A DNA stretch of 64,000 bases from Mytilinidion resinicola (taxonomy: Eukaryota > Ascomycota > Dothideomycetes > Mytilinidiales > Mytilinidiaceae): NCBI RefSeq assembly GCF_010093595.1, contig NW_022985452.1, positions 924,431-988,430 on the forward strand. Direction: 5' to 3'. The notes beneath the pieces are model-generated. The model was not told the origin of the DNA. It searched no databases and saw nothing but the letters and a program-made list of their open reading frames with translations. The position numbers were made by a program, and so were the translations under genes. Shown piece by piece: positions 31,233 through 43,287 of this stretch (positions within the stretch are counted from its first letter, which is position 1; every line of letters begins with the position of its first letter).

Positions 31233-34200
31233 CTATCCCGCCTCCGCCCCACAAGTCATACAAACAACCCTCTTCTCTTCCCTCCCCTCCTCCCTCACAA
31301 CCCTCAGCTTAAACTCACTCCCTCCACAGCTCTTGCACCTAACCTCGTCCTCCGCTCCCGCTCCTTCTGCAATCCCGTCCTCCTCTTCCTCACTGCTCAA
31401 CGCACTAACCGTACTCCGCCGATTGTTTAGCTCCGGCCGCGGCGGCCTTAGCTGTTGACTCGACGACGACCCAGTCTGATCCCTATACCGGCTCATATTC
31501 CAAAACGCCCAACTCTGCCCGCCTTGCACCCACATCGGGTTCTGCGCATCACGGTTATTGGCGTCGATCGCGGGATCGCTACGCGAGCGGAGCTGGATGA
31601 GCTTTATGGGATCAATGGGGATGCCGCTCCCCTCTTTGTCCAGGGAGCTCTTGGGCGAGGTAGTGACGACGGAGGGGAGGGTCTCGGTGGTAGATGTCGG
31701 GTTGAGGGGCGGTGTGGTGTTGGCCTGGCGGGATAAGCTGCCCATGCTGACGGCGCCGAGGCTTTTCCTCGGGGAGACAGAGCGGCCTTTGCGTTTCGGG
31801 CCGCTGGCAGAGTCGAATGAGCCGTCCTTCTCCATGTCACGGCGCCAGGAGAGGATGCGGTCGGAGGGGGGTTGGGTGGAGGTGCTGTCGCGCCTCGTGC
31901 GGCCTGAGGCTTTGGTTGCAATGCTGCTGGGGCGGCCGAAGGGGGCGGAGCCGATCTTTTTGGAAAAGACGGAGGACGTCTCCCATGCTTCGTTTGAGAG
32001 GGCGCGGAGACGTTTTGAGTAGGCGCAATCTTGGCGGAAGACCTTGATTGAGCCGGTGTAGTCCGCTGTGACGATGATGTTACCGCCTGGATGTGAGGAG
32101 CGCGCGATGTAGGCTGGTGACTCCTCAACACGCTTGAAGTGAGGGTCAGAGGCGGCCGGAGTAGCTTGCGCGCTGCCGGCATCGGTTGGCGCACGGGATG
32201 AGTTGAGAGAGTCGGCGCGAGACATGAGCGTTACGGGTGGTGGGTTGCAAAGGTCGTAGACAGGGTCTTCGGAGGTGCTCAGTAGCTGTCTAGTCTTGAG
32301 GGGGGCCATGGTTGTGCAAGTAGTGATGGACGTGTGTGCTTCAAACATCTCTACTGGCCGCTGGTTTCTCTTTTCGCCTTCAGATGGACCAGTGGACCAG
32401 ATATATGCTTTGCGGTCTTCACTGCCACAAAGGACATAACTTGCGTCTTCGGAAAAGGTCGCACGTATCTGGCTGTAATTGTTTTCATGCCCCCTGAACT
32501 TGACTTCCAAGCTCTTATCCCTGAAGTTGTAGAGTCGTATTCTAGAGTCGTTACTTGAGATCAAAAGTTTGACCTCACCATTGCTCTTTTCTGGGGGTAT
32601 GCTCATCGTCTGAATACCAGTAATCTTGCTCCCTTTCGCATTCTTGCCATGAGTTGACTTGACGTGAATTTGGGTTTGATATTTCAATCCTTCCGTTTCG
32701 TAGAACATGCAAAGGCCGCTGAGAGTACCTGCAATGCATGTCTTTCCATCCGGAGTAAAAGACACGGCCGTGATCATGTCTGGCAATTGATTCCAGAAAG
32801 CCACACTTTTATCAGGTATACTCCATAGTCGTAATTTCGTATCAAGAGAGCCTGCGAGAAAGAATCGGTCATCTCGAGGATGAAATTGGATTGACGGAAC
32901 GAAATCGGTATGCTTGAAGGTACAAAGACATTCGCTTCTGCTAATGTGCCACAACCGTACCGTTTTGTCCATAGATGACGAGAGAAGGAAGTTATTCTGA
33001 CATCGTTAGCGTTGGGTATGCTTAAGAGTAGGTGCAATGAAAGCGATAGTTCGGAAGTCCTCCGCAATAGCTTGATATCCTTAGGCTGTGCCAGTAGACC
33101 GCTCTCAAATCTGCGCTTCTTACTCAACATGCAGCACAACAGCTCGGCGTCATGGATTTGAAGTTGCAATGAATCTGGTACATTCTGATAACCCTCCGCG
33201 TCCGCCGGCGGACCACTCGTAGGAAACACGAGGGTCCTGGTAAACCAATCTCTTTAATTGCAAGCCAATGCCTTCTGCGGAGCATATTGTGCTGGATATG
33301 GAGCAAGCGCTGACTTGAGAGGGCCCAACGGGCCTCGTTCTGGGAATCGCCGACTATTGAGGAGTTTGTCGGGCACAGGCTCCCAATGCAGCAAACTTAC
33401 TTTACTCCAACTTAGGTCGAGTATCGTTGCCGTATGGCCTAGATACTCTCGAAACGTTCCGCTCTGGAAGACAGGCGCAGTCAGCTGCTGCCGTCGATCG
33501 TCAGCGGCTTCCCCTTCTGCCTCCTCTTTCTCATGCCGCCTTCGTTCTTCAGGCGTTGAAATCACCGCCCACACGCGGACAATTCTGTCTTGGCCACCAG
33601 CAGCAAGATACTTCCCATCCTTGCTAAACTCAGTCGCCCAAACAGGGTCGTTACTTGCCGCAGAGCCAGATGGAGTTGGAGGAACGCCCGTCCCATCTAC
33701 TGACTTCTTCTTGTCAGCTGGATTCTTTTTTGAACGTAGCTCTTGTGCCAGGAACAGCCTATTGAACTCCTTCTCTTTCTTGAATTTCGTCCTGACTTTT
33801 ATGTATGCAGGTGGTTGCGGATATCGTGGAGAGTAGCCCAGATTGTCGAATGGTTGGGAAAAGAGCTGCGCGTCCATGCCTTCGGGACGCTCGCCAGTTT
33901 CCGATTCATCGTCACCAGGGCCGTCGAGGGTGCCTTTCTTTTTGTTCCCAATGAACCGGCTAAGGAATGAAACACCTTTCCTATTTCCCGGGTCACACGT
34001 CAGCACTGTCAGCACTCTATATGCAGCCCCCCAACCACCTAGGCCTGCTGCTTTGAGTGTTCGACTCGCACACCAATCACCAATGCCATTTTTACAACAG
34101 TAGAAACAGACCCATAAGCAGCCTATCTTTAGCTTAGGGAAACATGACAAGTGAAAAAGTAATAGGCGAGCATTACAGGACCCCCTTGCAGTGACAACAA

Positions 34201-34853
34201 CTTCTTATCGCCTCCCAGATGTAGTGAAAAGCAGTAGCTTACTTCTTTTCTTTTGCTGGCGCATTTGGAACCTCTCTTACGGAGTCTGCCGCGTGTTTTG
34301 TACTTGGAAAAGTCTCGCTACCAGCCAATGTAGGAGACTGGACCGATCCATGTTCAGTATTCGTAGGCGATCGTAATATTTGAGGGAGCGTAGCTTGAGT
34401 ATGTGTGCGCTTGAGGATATGCTATACAGATAAGTCCACCGGTCAGCTATGGGCCCGAAGAGTAGGATTCCAATGCCAGCGCACTTGTGAGAGTGGGTCT
34501 ATGGCTGCCTCTGACTGCTGCTTCGCTCCGCTGCCTCCATTCTGCGCGCCTTGTCCATTTGTTTGGGAAGAAGGGCTTCCTGGAGCAGTTCGCAGCTTCG
34601 TTGGGGACGTCTTTCCGCTCGATACTGGGCCTGTTTTCATCTGATCAGCCTCCGACCAAGCACAATCGACCTTTGCGACCCAGTATCCTGCTCCAGATTG
34701 TAGATGCGACGTACGTTCAGTCTTTGATACCGGCTTAGACAGTCTCCCGGAGTCACCCTCGGTGCTCGGCGACTTTATCGATGCAGGACTCTGCACGGCG
34801 GCTTCTCTGCTCTGAGGGTCGGTCACCCGGATCTTGGGAAGGACTTCCGCCAT
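31233..34853 (-). CDS. WD40-repeat protein of the WDR44 / yeast YMR102C type, four exons
   Basis: Exons 34853-34485, 34421-34243, 33980-33401 and 32996-31233 give 963 residues. All junctions keep frame; the first three introns are 63, 262 and 404 bp, and the last ends at CTAACGATGTCAG. The N-terminal 200 residues are Ser/Pro-rich and disordered. WD repeats start at VWATEFSKDGKYLAAGGQD, continue through LGHTATILDLSWSK, NNFLLSSSMDKTVRLWHIS and FLAGSLDTKLRLWSI, and resume at SHPGGNIIVTADYTGSIKVF. This order matches the fungal YMR102C/DGR2 group and animal Rab11-binding WDR44. The C-terminal tail ends in a CxxC...CxxC pair (CKSCGG and CMTCGA), a likely zinc knuckle. Role unproven. Confidence 0.88.
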
Positions 34854-35743
34854 GGCCTATCCAGCTTCATGGGTATCGTGCGGCGGTCGTGGACATGCCT
34901 GGGGACGGGCAACTATAGTGGAGGACGGCGTGGGTAGAGCGGATCGCGGCGGAAGAGGCTTGCGACGACAGATAGCAATACAGCTAGGTGAAAAGCGACC
35001 GAGAAAGAAGCAATTGAGGATTTCAGCGTAAGTGATGGTGTGGGTCGAAGTGTATCGGGATGCGAAGTGTTTAGGGAAAGTTCTTGGCATGTTGTTCGCT
35101 GCTGACGGCCTTGCGAGGCTCGATGTCCGAAGACGTCATGCCATCTACTCGCCTCCTTGACCAAGTGTCTTTTTCCGGCGCGACCCAGCACCATATTGGC
35201 AGACAGTACACGAGTCCGGGTACAAGAGTTGGGAGGGCCATTTGGGAACAGTTACACTGCTGAGCTGAGCTCTGGGTCCAGCAAATGGTGACCACCTGCG
35301 GCGTCACGCGCGAAAACATGCCGCCAGCCAGTAGTCATTCAGGAACTGAGGCTTGGTAAACTCAAAACGCGTAAACATTCCGGACTGATAGTACTTGACA
35401 AGTAGGTATATATTCTCGCCACTCTATGGAGCGACCCAGTCCGCATCACAGTCATATACAAAAGTTCAGTCTTGAGATTATCAATCCAATTGAGCTGAGC
35501 ATCATTATCCCCCATACCCATAAGCCATGCCCATTCAATCCGCCTATCCAAGGCGACCATACCGTGAACGCCAAAATAACAGGAGAGTAAGTGAAGATTC
35601 ACCCTTTCCCAAGAATGCAGCCTCCAGTATTCCTACATGTTGTAGCATACTCCGGTAATGCAGAATAGACGCGAGAATATAGAAAGCCAAACCAGCAGCC
35701 ATGCAGATAGAACAATAAGGAAGGGATATCATCATCGACACAT
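34854..35743. other. intergenic stretch between WD40 gene and RNR2
   Basis: Leader region of the WD40 gene and trailer of RNR2. Short frames only. Confidence 0.5.
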
Positions 35744-37183
35744 CTAAAAGTCCTCATCGAAGGCGAAGTCACCGCTCATTACCGGCGCGTCCTCTTTGCT
35801 CTCGCCATCCTTGTCGTGCTTCTTAGTGCTGGCCATGACGCCGGCCTTCTGGTAGTCACCAACGCGCTTCTCGAAGAAGTTTGTCTTGCCTGCTAGGGAG
35901 ATGTTCTCCATGAAGTCGAAAGGGTTTGTCGCGTTGTAGGTCTTCTGGTTGCCGAGAGACAACAGTAGACGATCGGCGACAAACTCAATGTATTGGCACA
36001 TGAGCTTCGCGTTCATGCCCAAGAGGGCGCATGGGAGCGCGTCCGTGAGGAACTCCTGCTCGATTGCGACCGCCTCTGTTATAATAGCTTCGACTTCCTT
36101 GGGGCTCGGTCGTGTGTTGAGATGGGAGAAGAGGAGGCAGGCGAAGTCGGTGTGCATACCCTCATCACGCGAGATGAGTTCGTTGGAGAATGTGAGGCCG
36201 GGCATCAGACCGCGCTTCTTGAGCCAGAATATCGACGCAAAGGAGCCGCTGAAGAAGATACCCTCGACGGCGGCGAACGCGACGAGTCGGGAAGCAAAGG
36301 TGGAGTTCTTGTCCGAGATCCACTTCAAAGCCCAATCAGCCTTCTTGCGGACGCAGGGGACTAGAAGACGCGTTAGATTGAAACTGTAGAGTATTGAAAC
36401 TGCATAGAGTATTGAAACGCGTTGCTTACTGTTATCAATGGCGTTCAATAGATAGGTGCGCTGCTTAGGTTCGCTGATGTAGGTATCAATCAACAAAGAG
36501 TATGTCTCCGAGTGGATGTTTTCCATCATGATTTGGAACCCGTAGAAGCAACGTGCCTCAGGCACCTGGACTTCGCCGCTGAACCGTTCAACAAGGTTTT
36601 CGTTGACAATGCCATCCGAAGCGGCAAAAAAGGCAAGGACGTGGGAGATGAAGAAGCGCTCGTCGTTGTTCAGACGCTTGTTCCAGTCGTGAAGGTCTTT
36701 GGACAAATCAATTTCCTCGGCCGTCCAGAAGGAAGCTTCGGCCTTCTTGTACATTTGCCAGATCTATGGTTCGGCCAATGGTCAGCCTCAATGCTTGCAT
36801 GGTACTGGGCCCACTTTACGCGTCCCAATCGACGTGTCGAGGTAAACTCACCTCATGGTACTTGATGGGGAACAACACGAAGCGCTGGGGATTCTCTTGT
36901 AGCAGCGGCTCGTGTGCTTCCTCTTGCTTGATGGTTGGGGCCACAGCGAGTTTGTCGGACGCGACTTCTGGCTCGTCCAAGATGGGAATGCCGACGATAG
37001 GCGCGAAAATATTTTCCTTGTTATCCGAGGAGAAGTCGAGCTTCTTCGCAGGCGAGTCTGACATCTTGAGGGACTGGATTGCCGAAGCAGCCTGTTGTCG
37101 CGTTAATATAGGCGCGTTATAAGATATAGTGGTGGCGACGGTACCTTCTTTGATGGAGTAATCTGAGTAGACAGGGTAGACAT
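35744..37183 (-). CDS. RNR2: ribonucleoside-diphosphate reductase small subunit
   Basis: Four exons (37183-37145, 37091-36852, 36763-36430, 36360-35744) encode 409 residues, the usual length. The first exon is only 39 bp ([12 protein letters not shown]). The di-iron and radical residues are present: Asp143 in [11 protein letters not shown], Glu174 and His177 in MENIHSE, and the radical Tyr181, followed by the second ligand set in [15 protein letters not shown] and [15 protein letters not shown]. The C-terminus FAFDEDF is the tail that docks on the large subunit. The enzyme makes dNTP precursors from NDPs. Introns are 53, 88 and 69 bp with clean GT...AG. An MluI cell-cycle box lies about 150 bp upstream of the start. 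Confidence 0.96.
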
Positions 37184-38321
37184 GATTGATTAAGAGTTCG
37201 AGCTGTTAACGAAGTGCAATTGCTAACAGAGGAACTGTCCAGGATGTCAAGAATAGGTGGCGGGTAGAGAAGTCGTGTTGTGATGGCGGAGTGAAAGACG
37301 CTGGGAGACGGGCCTGAATTTATGGGCTGAGGAACGCGTCTGGCGTGGTCACGTGTCGGCCCAAGCGCTCACAACAAGACCACCATCCCCACTCTCCCAG
37401 CCACTCACGCGGAATCCGTCCCGTGTCGATATCGGCGCCTTTACGAAGCTTTTGTCATGGAATTGTCAGGCGATTTCGGAGTGATAACAGAAGGAGGTGC
37501 CTACATGTCTTTTCGGCGTTACGGTATGGTTATGTCATCGATGTGGTAGAGTATCTCATCTCTTTGTTCACGATTCAGGCCACAACGCGCACGTCAAAGC
37601 TCTCAAACACGCGTTTCGGCTCAGGTAATGCCAAGGAACTCTATGGGCTTACGCGGGGCATAAAAAAGGTGGCACACTCAGCAGCTCAACACCGTCTGGG
37701 GTGGCCAAGAGAGCTATCAGGCTTCCCAAAGCTAGTCTTCATGAATAACAATAGCATACTAGAGGACTTCAAGCGGTGCTGAACAAGCATAGAAACAACG
37801 GGAGTGTGTAATACCTCATGGATTTGTGGACTGCCACTTTCTGTTGACACTCATCAACCACGCTGTCTCATACTGCTTGAAGTGCTTCAGCGAGTTTTCA
37901 CATAACCCGGGGTGAAGAGATTCTACCCCGTTTAGATTTCTGGAAATGCATTGAAGCACCCCAAACAGTGGCATACACGCGCACACACCCGTGTAGAGTG
38001 TCACTTTTTTCATGCCCCGCGTGGGCCTTTCTGAATCCTCCGTTTATCATGCATTTGCGTGTTCCTCTTGCAACCGAAAAAACCCGCCTCACTATGTATC
38101 CTCTATCATCTTTTCAGGGTCACTTTGTAAATTTCCTAAAGTTTTCAATTGACTATCTATAGCCGAATGAAGATCCATTCGCATCATGGGATATCCTTCT
38201 GGACTTTGGTGCAAGGTCTTGAGTAGTTCCACATACAGCCGTTGTATCAACCCCATTGCCGTCCCGTCTCGTCCCAGCTCCCTCATCTCTCATCTACTGA
38301 TGAAGCACTGAAAAATCACTC
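37184..38321. other. intergenic stretch upstream of RNR2
   Basis: Holds the RNR2 promoter side with two ACGCGT motifs. No open frame with recognisable content. Confidence 0.5.
37334..37339. promoter_or_regulatory. MluI cell-cycle box (ACGCGT) upstream of RNR2
   Basis: ACGCGT, the core bound by MBF-type factors (Mbp1/Swi6), is 151 bp upstream of the RNR2 ATG. A second ACGCGT is at 37609-37614. DNA-synthesis genes in fungi are classically driven by this motif at G1/S, so a role here is likely but inferred. Confidence 0.55.
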
Positions 38322-40249
38322 TCACAGAAAGGTATCAAGGAAGCTCAACTCCGGGGCCCACTGTTCAGACAGCGCGGCTCCATCCGGTAACGCTGGAAAG
38401 GTAAACGGCTCCTGGGAGCTAGCCCCTTCATCCAAGGCCGACGATTGCACTGGACCACCCGGTTTCAGTGGGCCTCCACATGGTCCTACGGACTTCCCCG
38501 GGCTCTTCACAATTAGTGAGCAAACCGTTCTACCGAAAAGGGAACACCTCGCACACTTCGCGTTCCCTTTTGCGAGCGTGAACTTGTTGTATTTGCCATA
38601 TGAAGTTTCTGGACCCGGACCGCGACATCTGACCCCCTCCTTTCGACATTCACTACACGGCGGCGATGCATCCACACCGCCAGCACCTTCGATGTCCAGG
38701 CAGTGGAGAAACCTCCTCTTCCGTGCTTTGGCCATTCCGTCCCATTCTGCGTCTGTCTTCTGATACCGTTTGCCGCCGATGACGACAGGCTCGCGGAAAG
38801 GGTTTGGTGTGATGGCGAGCAGCTCAACCGTCGACATCGCCCACTTGGGTTTGCGGTCGTCAGGCTCATATATGCAGAGCGAGGTGGGGCAGTCCTTCAC
38901 GCAGGCGCTGCAAACGGTGCCGGATGTGCCGTCGCAGGGAAGCTCTGCAAGAACGCAGTTCGTGCACGGAGAGTACATATGCTGAGGGTTGTCGGAGCTA
39001 GCGCGCTTAAAGGGAGGAGGTGTTCCATCTTGGTTGTATTCCGCAATGTGGGAGAGGTCGACTTCGTCGTTCTGCGTAGTTTGAGCCACTGGTGTCTCTT
39101 CGATGCACTGCGATTGTTCGTCGTTTGGCGTATTTTGAGCCACTGGTGCGCCTTCGATGCGCTGCGATTGTTCGCCGATGGTAGCGGTAATGCCGCTGGT
39201 GTAGCCATCGGACCCATCATGAGTACGGTACGACGCCGATGATGACTGCTCTGGGACCACAGAATCCTGAAATCTGTGTGAAGGCGAGTATCTCGTACTT
39301 GAGTGCAACACACGAGAAGATCGCGGTGCAGGGCGAGTGAATCTTCGCTTCGATGGATTAGCTGGTGTGTGTTCGCGATCAGCGTCCTCCCGCCTCCCAG
39401 CTTCATGACGGAAGTCCATGAGGATCCGAACTTCTTGAGCGTTGACTTGCGATGGAAACGAGTGGGAAGACATCAGGACTTCACACGCATCGGAAGCTTC
39501 AGTGGACAGGCTCCTCGCATCTTTGACCATCTCCTGGAGCTTGCGCTCAAAGCTGGACGTCTTCTCGATGATTTTCACCATGCTAGAGAACATGTGGCCA
39601 ACGACCGCAGCATCTGGTTCATTCTCATCTTGAATCCCTCCATAATGACTTCGTTGACGTTTCCGGGATCTGGGGTTGGCACCCGAGACGGGTAGGTGCT
39701 GGTAGGTTTGTTCGGCGTATTGATGTCCGCGACTCCTAAAGCGATCCGAATTTGATGCTTTCGGGCTACAATGATGTCAGTTCTGATTGCTTGTTGCAGG
39801 ATAATATCGACTCACTCTTCGGCGCTGATCCGGTGTCGACCAGGAGATACGTGTTTGGCGACTGGGCTGCCATATGTAAGAGAGCTCGTGGCCGAGGACT
39901 CATCGGATCCATCTCCCTCATATCCATCTCCATATTGTTCTCCATACTGTTCTCCATACTGTTCATACAAGCTCTGCTCATATCTACTATCGTCATGTCT
40001 GTCGTCTCCATAGTCATCGTCACCATACACTTCTTTCTCATTCATGGTAGGTTCAGAAACCGTATCCTCAGGCGCACCGGCCCACTGTCCATCGACCACA
40101 CTGCAAGATCTATTGACATGACCAGGCCCACGCCCACGCCTATTGACATTGCCAGACCCAGTGGCACCCCCTCCGCCCTTCCTCCCATGCGCTGCCATCC
40201 AACGCTGCTGCACACTAGTGCTGCCGCGTCCACGATTGCCTTGCTCCAT
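38322..40249 (-). CDS. hypothetical protein with two Zn2Cys6-like cysteine clusters
   Basis: Exon 1 is 40249-39816 and exon 2 39765-38322, with a 50-bp intron (GTGAGT donor, ACTGAC branch, GTAG acceptor), giving 625 residues. The N-terminus is Gly/Arg-rich, followed by a QYGEQYGEQYGDGYEGD acidic repeat. A mid region with two copies of an EETPVAQTTQNDE-type repeat precedes two cysteine clusters. The first is C-x2-C-x6-C-x7-C-x2-C-x8-C, very near the Zn2Cys6 spacing. The second is C-x2-C-x6-C-x23-C-x2-C-x7-C. The position near the C-terminus and the tandem arrangement are unlike standard binuclear-cluster factors. DNA binding is therefore only a possibility. No other domain recognised. Confidence 0.7.
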
Positions 40250-40714
40250 GTTCAGGAGTGATTCGAATGCTTTGATCAAATATGCCAGGTGGATTGTTTC
40301 TGTCGTGTCAGTGTGGTTGGGCGGAGTGCCTATATAGGTAGGTGGCCTCGGAGCCCCGGGGCCGGGCGGAGGAGAGCTGTCAGCCCAATGCGGTGAATTG
40401 AAGCCACGTCAGGACTTTCCGCTCTCACCCGGGATATCTTCGCACCGTGTGATCGATACCGAGCTGGAGGCTCACCGACTCGCGCCGCGTGTCGTTCTTC
40501 GTTACGTCAGCGGCGATAATCGCGGGGAAACGAGGTCTTGCGGCATCGAATAGCTCATTTGATTGATAAAGGCGCCGCCCGAGACATTCCGAAGTGGAGT
40601 GCTGTCTCGCTGTGATGATGATCATCAAAAAGGAACAGAAGCAATGCTTCAAAAAGCAAAATCCTGGAAGGAGTTGAGGGCATTTTCTCCATCGCAAGTC
40701 TCATGAAAGCGGTA

Positions 40715-43287
40715 TCAAAGTTCCCGTAGCTGTAGACAAACCGCGGTGAGTCCAGCAGCCATGAGACTCAGCACGCCAACAATCCACTGTCCAATGCCGA
40801 ATCCGCTTTCTTGCGATTTCGCTGCCAGAGCATAGATGAGTGACACAAGAAAGCTCACAAGCAAGAGCCCGAACATAGTCCAAGAGATAACAAGCCAATT
40901 CGGACCCTCAACGATGTGCACACCCCACCCAAGCTGTAACACGTTTGGATCATGCTGCACCTTTATGCTATTACCGACCTTTTTCGGAAGCCGATCCAGC
41001 CATAGATTGCATTTCGAGTGCGTATGCTTTCCTTGTGATCCGAAAAAGTGCAGGAATGAGCGGTAGTCCATTGGTGGAAGAGGATACAGAGGGCATTCGT
41101 GATAATGATATCGTTGGGCAACGACTTCGCACTCTGGCGGGATTGAGTCCGGCGAGTTATCGAATATGCCTACGCGATGGCCTTCGTAGAGGTGGAAATG
41201 AACGAATTTGATGTTCGTCGGTCTGAACATGATTGGAAACCACCATTGCTTTCGAATGTTGTAGTAGCTTTCGTAGATCTTCGCGAAGAGCTCGCCATCA
41301 GTATCTACCTCGTGCTTGAGCTGGCCGCTAGTAGGGTCGATTCTGATTAACGAGATCTCACACAGAACAATATTGAGAAGACTCGTGTTGACGCAGAGCT
41401 CGAAGAACATGGGTCGCAATGGGAGACGATCAATTGATCTTTCGTTATCCTGATCGCTCCGAGATGTAACAGAAGATGCTGCTGAATTGTTTGAGCTGCT
41501 GGGCTCCGAGTTTGTCGCGTTTTCGGTCAACTGCGTGGAATCTTCGCTGGAATCTTGGGATTGTGAACCTAGCGAAACTTCTCTATCAAACTCAGTGCCA
41601 ACAGTAATAGAAGCCGGCAGTTGATCTCCGTAGCGATGGAGAATTTCTGAGAATACATATGCGTTATCGTCCTCGTACTCACCAAACAGACTTTCTTCGC
41701 AGCTCTACATTGACTCAGTCAACAGATATACTCCACGTACGTCACTCGATTGCATCTTACACATTCCCACACTAGCCGTTTCAAACCGCCTCGAGGAGGT
41801 GGCGTGATAACCCTCATTGATCTGTCGTATATATAGAATTCCCCGACGATTTTTCAGCTAAAGGAGTTACCAAATCGCCACAGTCGACTTCAAACGACGG
41901 TGATGGACAAGTGGATGCAGCATTAGAATGCTCGGAAGTTTCAGGTGGTTCCAGTAGTTTTCGGCTTTTTCGCAGAGATGTGTCGGGCAACGGTATCTGG
42001 GCTGCTTCCGAGGCAGATGCTTGGGGGATCGAGAGTTCTGCACCCCCCAGCACCTTTGCGTCAACTGAAAGCGTTTGGGGTAATTGCAAGGATAGAGTAC
42101 GACGCAGAGGATATTTGGGATATCTAACGTCATCCGCTCCTAGATTCTCTGAGCTTACGGTACTTCTACGACAACTTGTGCTTCTCAGGGCATCCGGCAT
42201 GGAGGCCATTTTCCTGATCGCTGGGCGGATTGAATGATCATTGCTGTCAACTTGAGCACATGATTCGTGGGGAAAAGCAGCTCCCCGACGCTCCGAAGAC
42301 AACTGTTCCGGTCTCGGACTACCAAGATTAAGGTCCGTTTCCCGTCTATCATTCTCCGAGTGATCATGTGTTGTGCGCTGGTCTGGAATGATAGACGGCC
42401 TTAAAAACTCCTTCTTGATTGCATTCGCAGCGTGTGTATAGTGCGAAGAGTATGTAAAGGGATGGTGACGGTGATATTCTGAGAAAGCCGAAGAAAAATG
42501 CTGCAGCTCCTCGGGTATAAGGTCACAGGGAGCATACGCATCAAACGGATACGGGTGTTGTAAGGCTCGAGGTTCCGGAAGGAGACCATCATCAACATGC
42601 GTGAGATTTCTACTCTGGAAGCTGAAGTGTGACGGCTCGAGGCTAGGGGACTGACCAGGCGTGTAGAAAATATTGCTAATATCGCTAGAGTAGCTGCTGT
42701 CGCCAGTAGAAGAAGAGGACAGCCTTTCACGAGCAGAGTCATAGGACTCGTTACTTGAGTCGCGGTCTAGATTTTAGATTGGTGAAGCTCTATGAATTAG
42801 ATGAGAAAGGTGGAAGAGGTTTAACCCCAGACATACCATAACTCGGCGAACGGATTGGGGAGCGTCCACGCTGACGGGGCAGCGATGGATTTTGCAGTGC
42901 CACGGATTGGCGAAGTTGATGCTCCCAGTTTGTGAGCCCCTGCTCTGATTCCTCAAGAACGAAGCGCTACCGCGGGCTGGTTCTCTGAGGCTCTTGATCA
43001 TCTACTGGGGTTGTGGGGTATTGGTGGAGGCGTTGGGCAACGGAACGAAACTGTGCACCGAGAGTACGGGGGGCGGACCCGCACTTGACGTCCTCGAGGT
43101 CGTCAAGATAAGGAGGGTAGTCGTCAGCCTCTTGGGCAACAAGAGTACCGAGACCGCCACCAACGTATTTGATTTCCAATGAGTCGACCTTCTTCGAAGC
43201 ATGCGCTGGTGGAGAGGGAGCATGGTACTGCTTGTAGTGGAGCTCTGCAGTCTCTAAATCCCGTTTGGTGCTTTCGTCGTCAGACAT
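40715..43287 (-). CDS. conserved fungal membrane-protein family, multi-exon, model partly unresolved
   Basis: ATG 43287 opens MSDDESTKRDLETAELHYKQ. A likely exon chain is 43287-43006, 42939-42837, 42766-41871, 41821-41761 and 41704-40715. The first intron (66 bp, GTAGAT...GAGCAG) avoids an in-frame TAG near 42968. The 56-bp intron before the last exon has a GTAAGA donor and joins KRLVWEC to SCEESLFGEYEDD, a pairing I recognise from the family. The last exon carries the core (IRKQWWFPIMFRPTNIKFVH, LGWGVHIVEGPNWLVISW) and two C-terminal helices, VISWTMFGLLLVSFLVSLIY and WIVGVLSLMAAGLTAVCL. At the 41871/41821 junction the best splice sites do not keep the frame. So either one site is misplaced or there is a frameshift. 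Function unknown. Confidence 0.62.
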
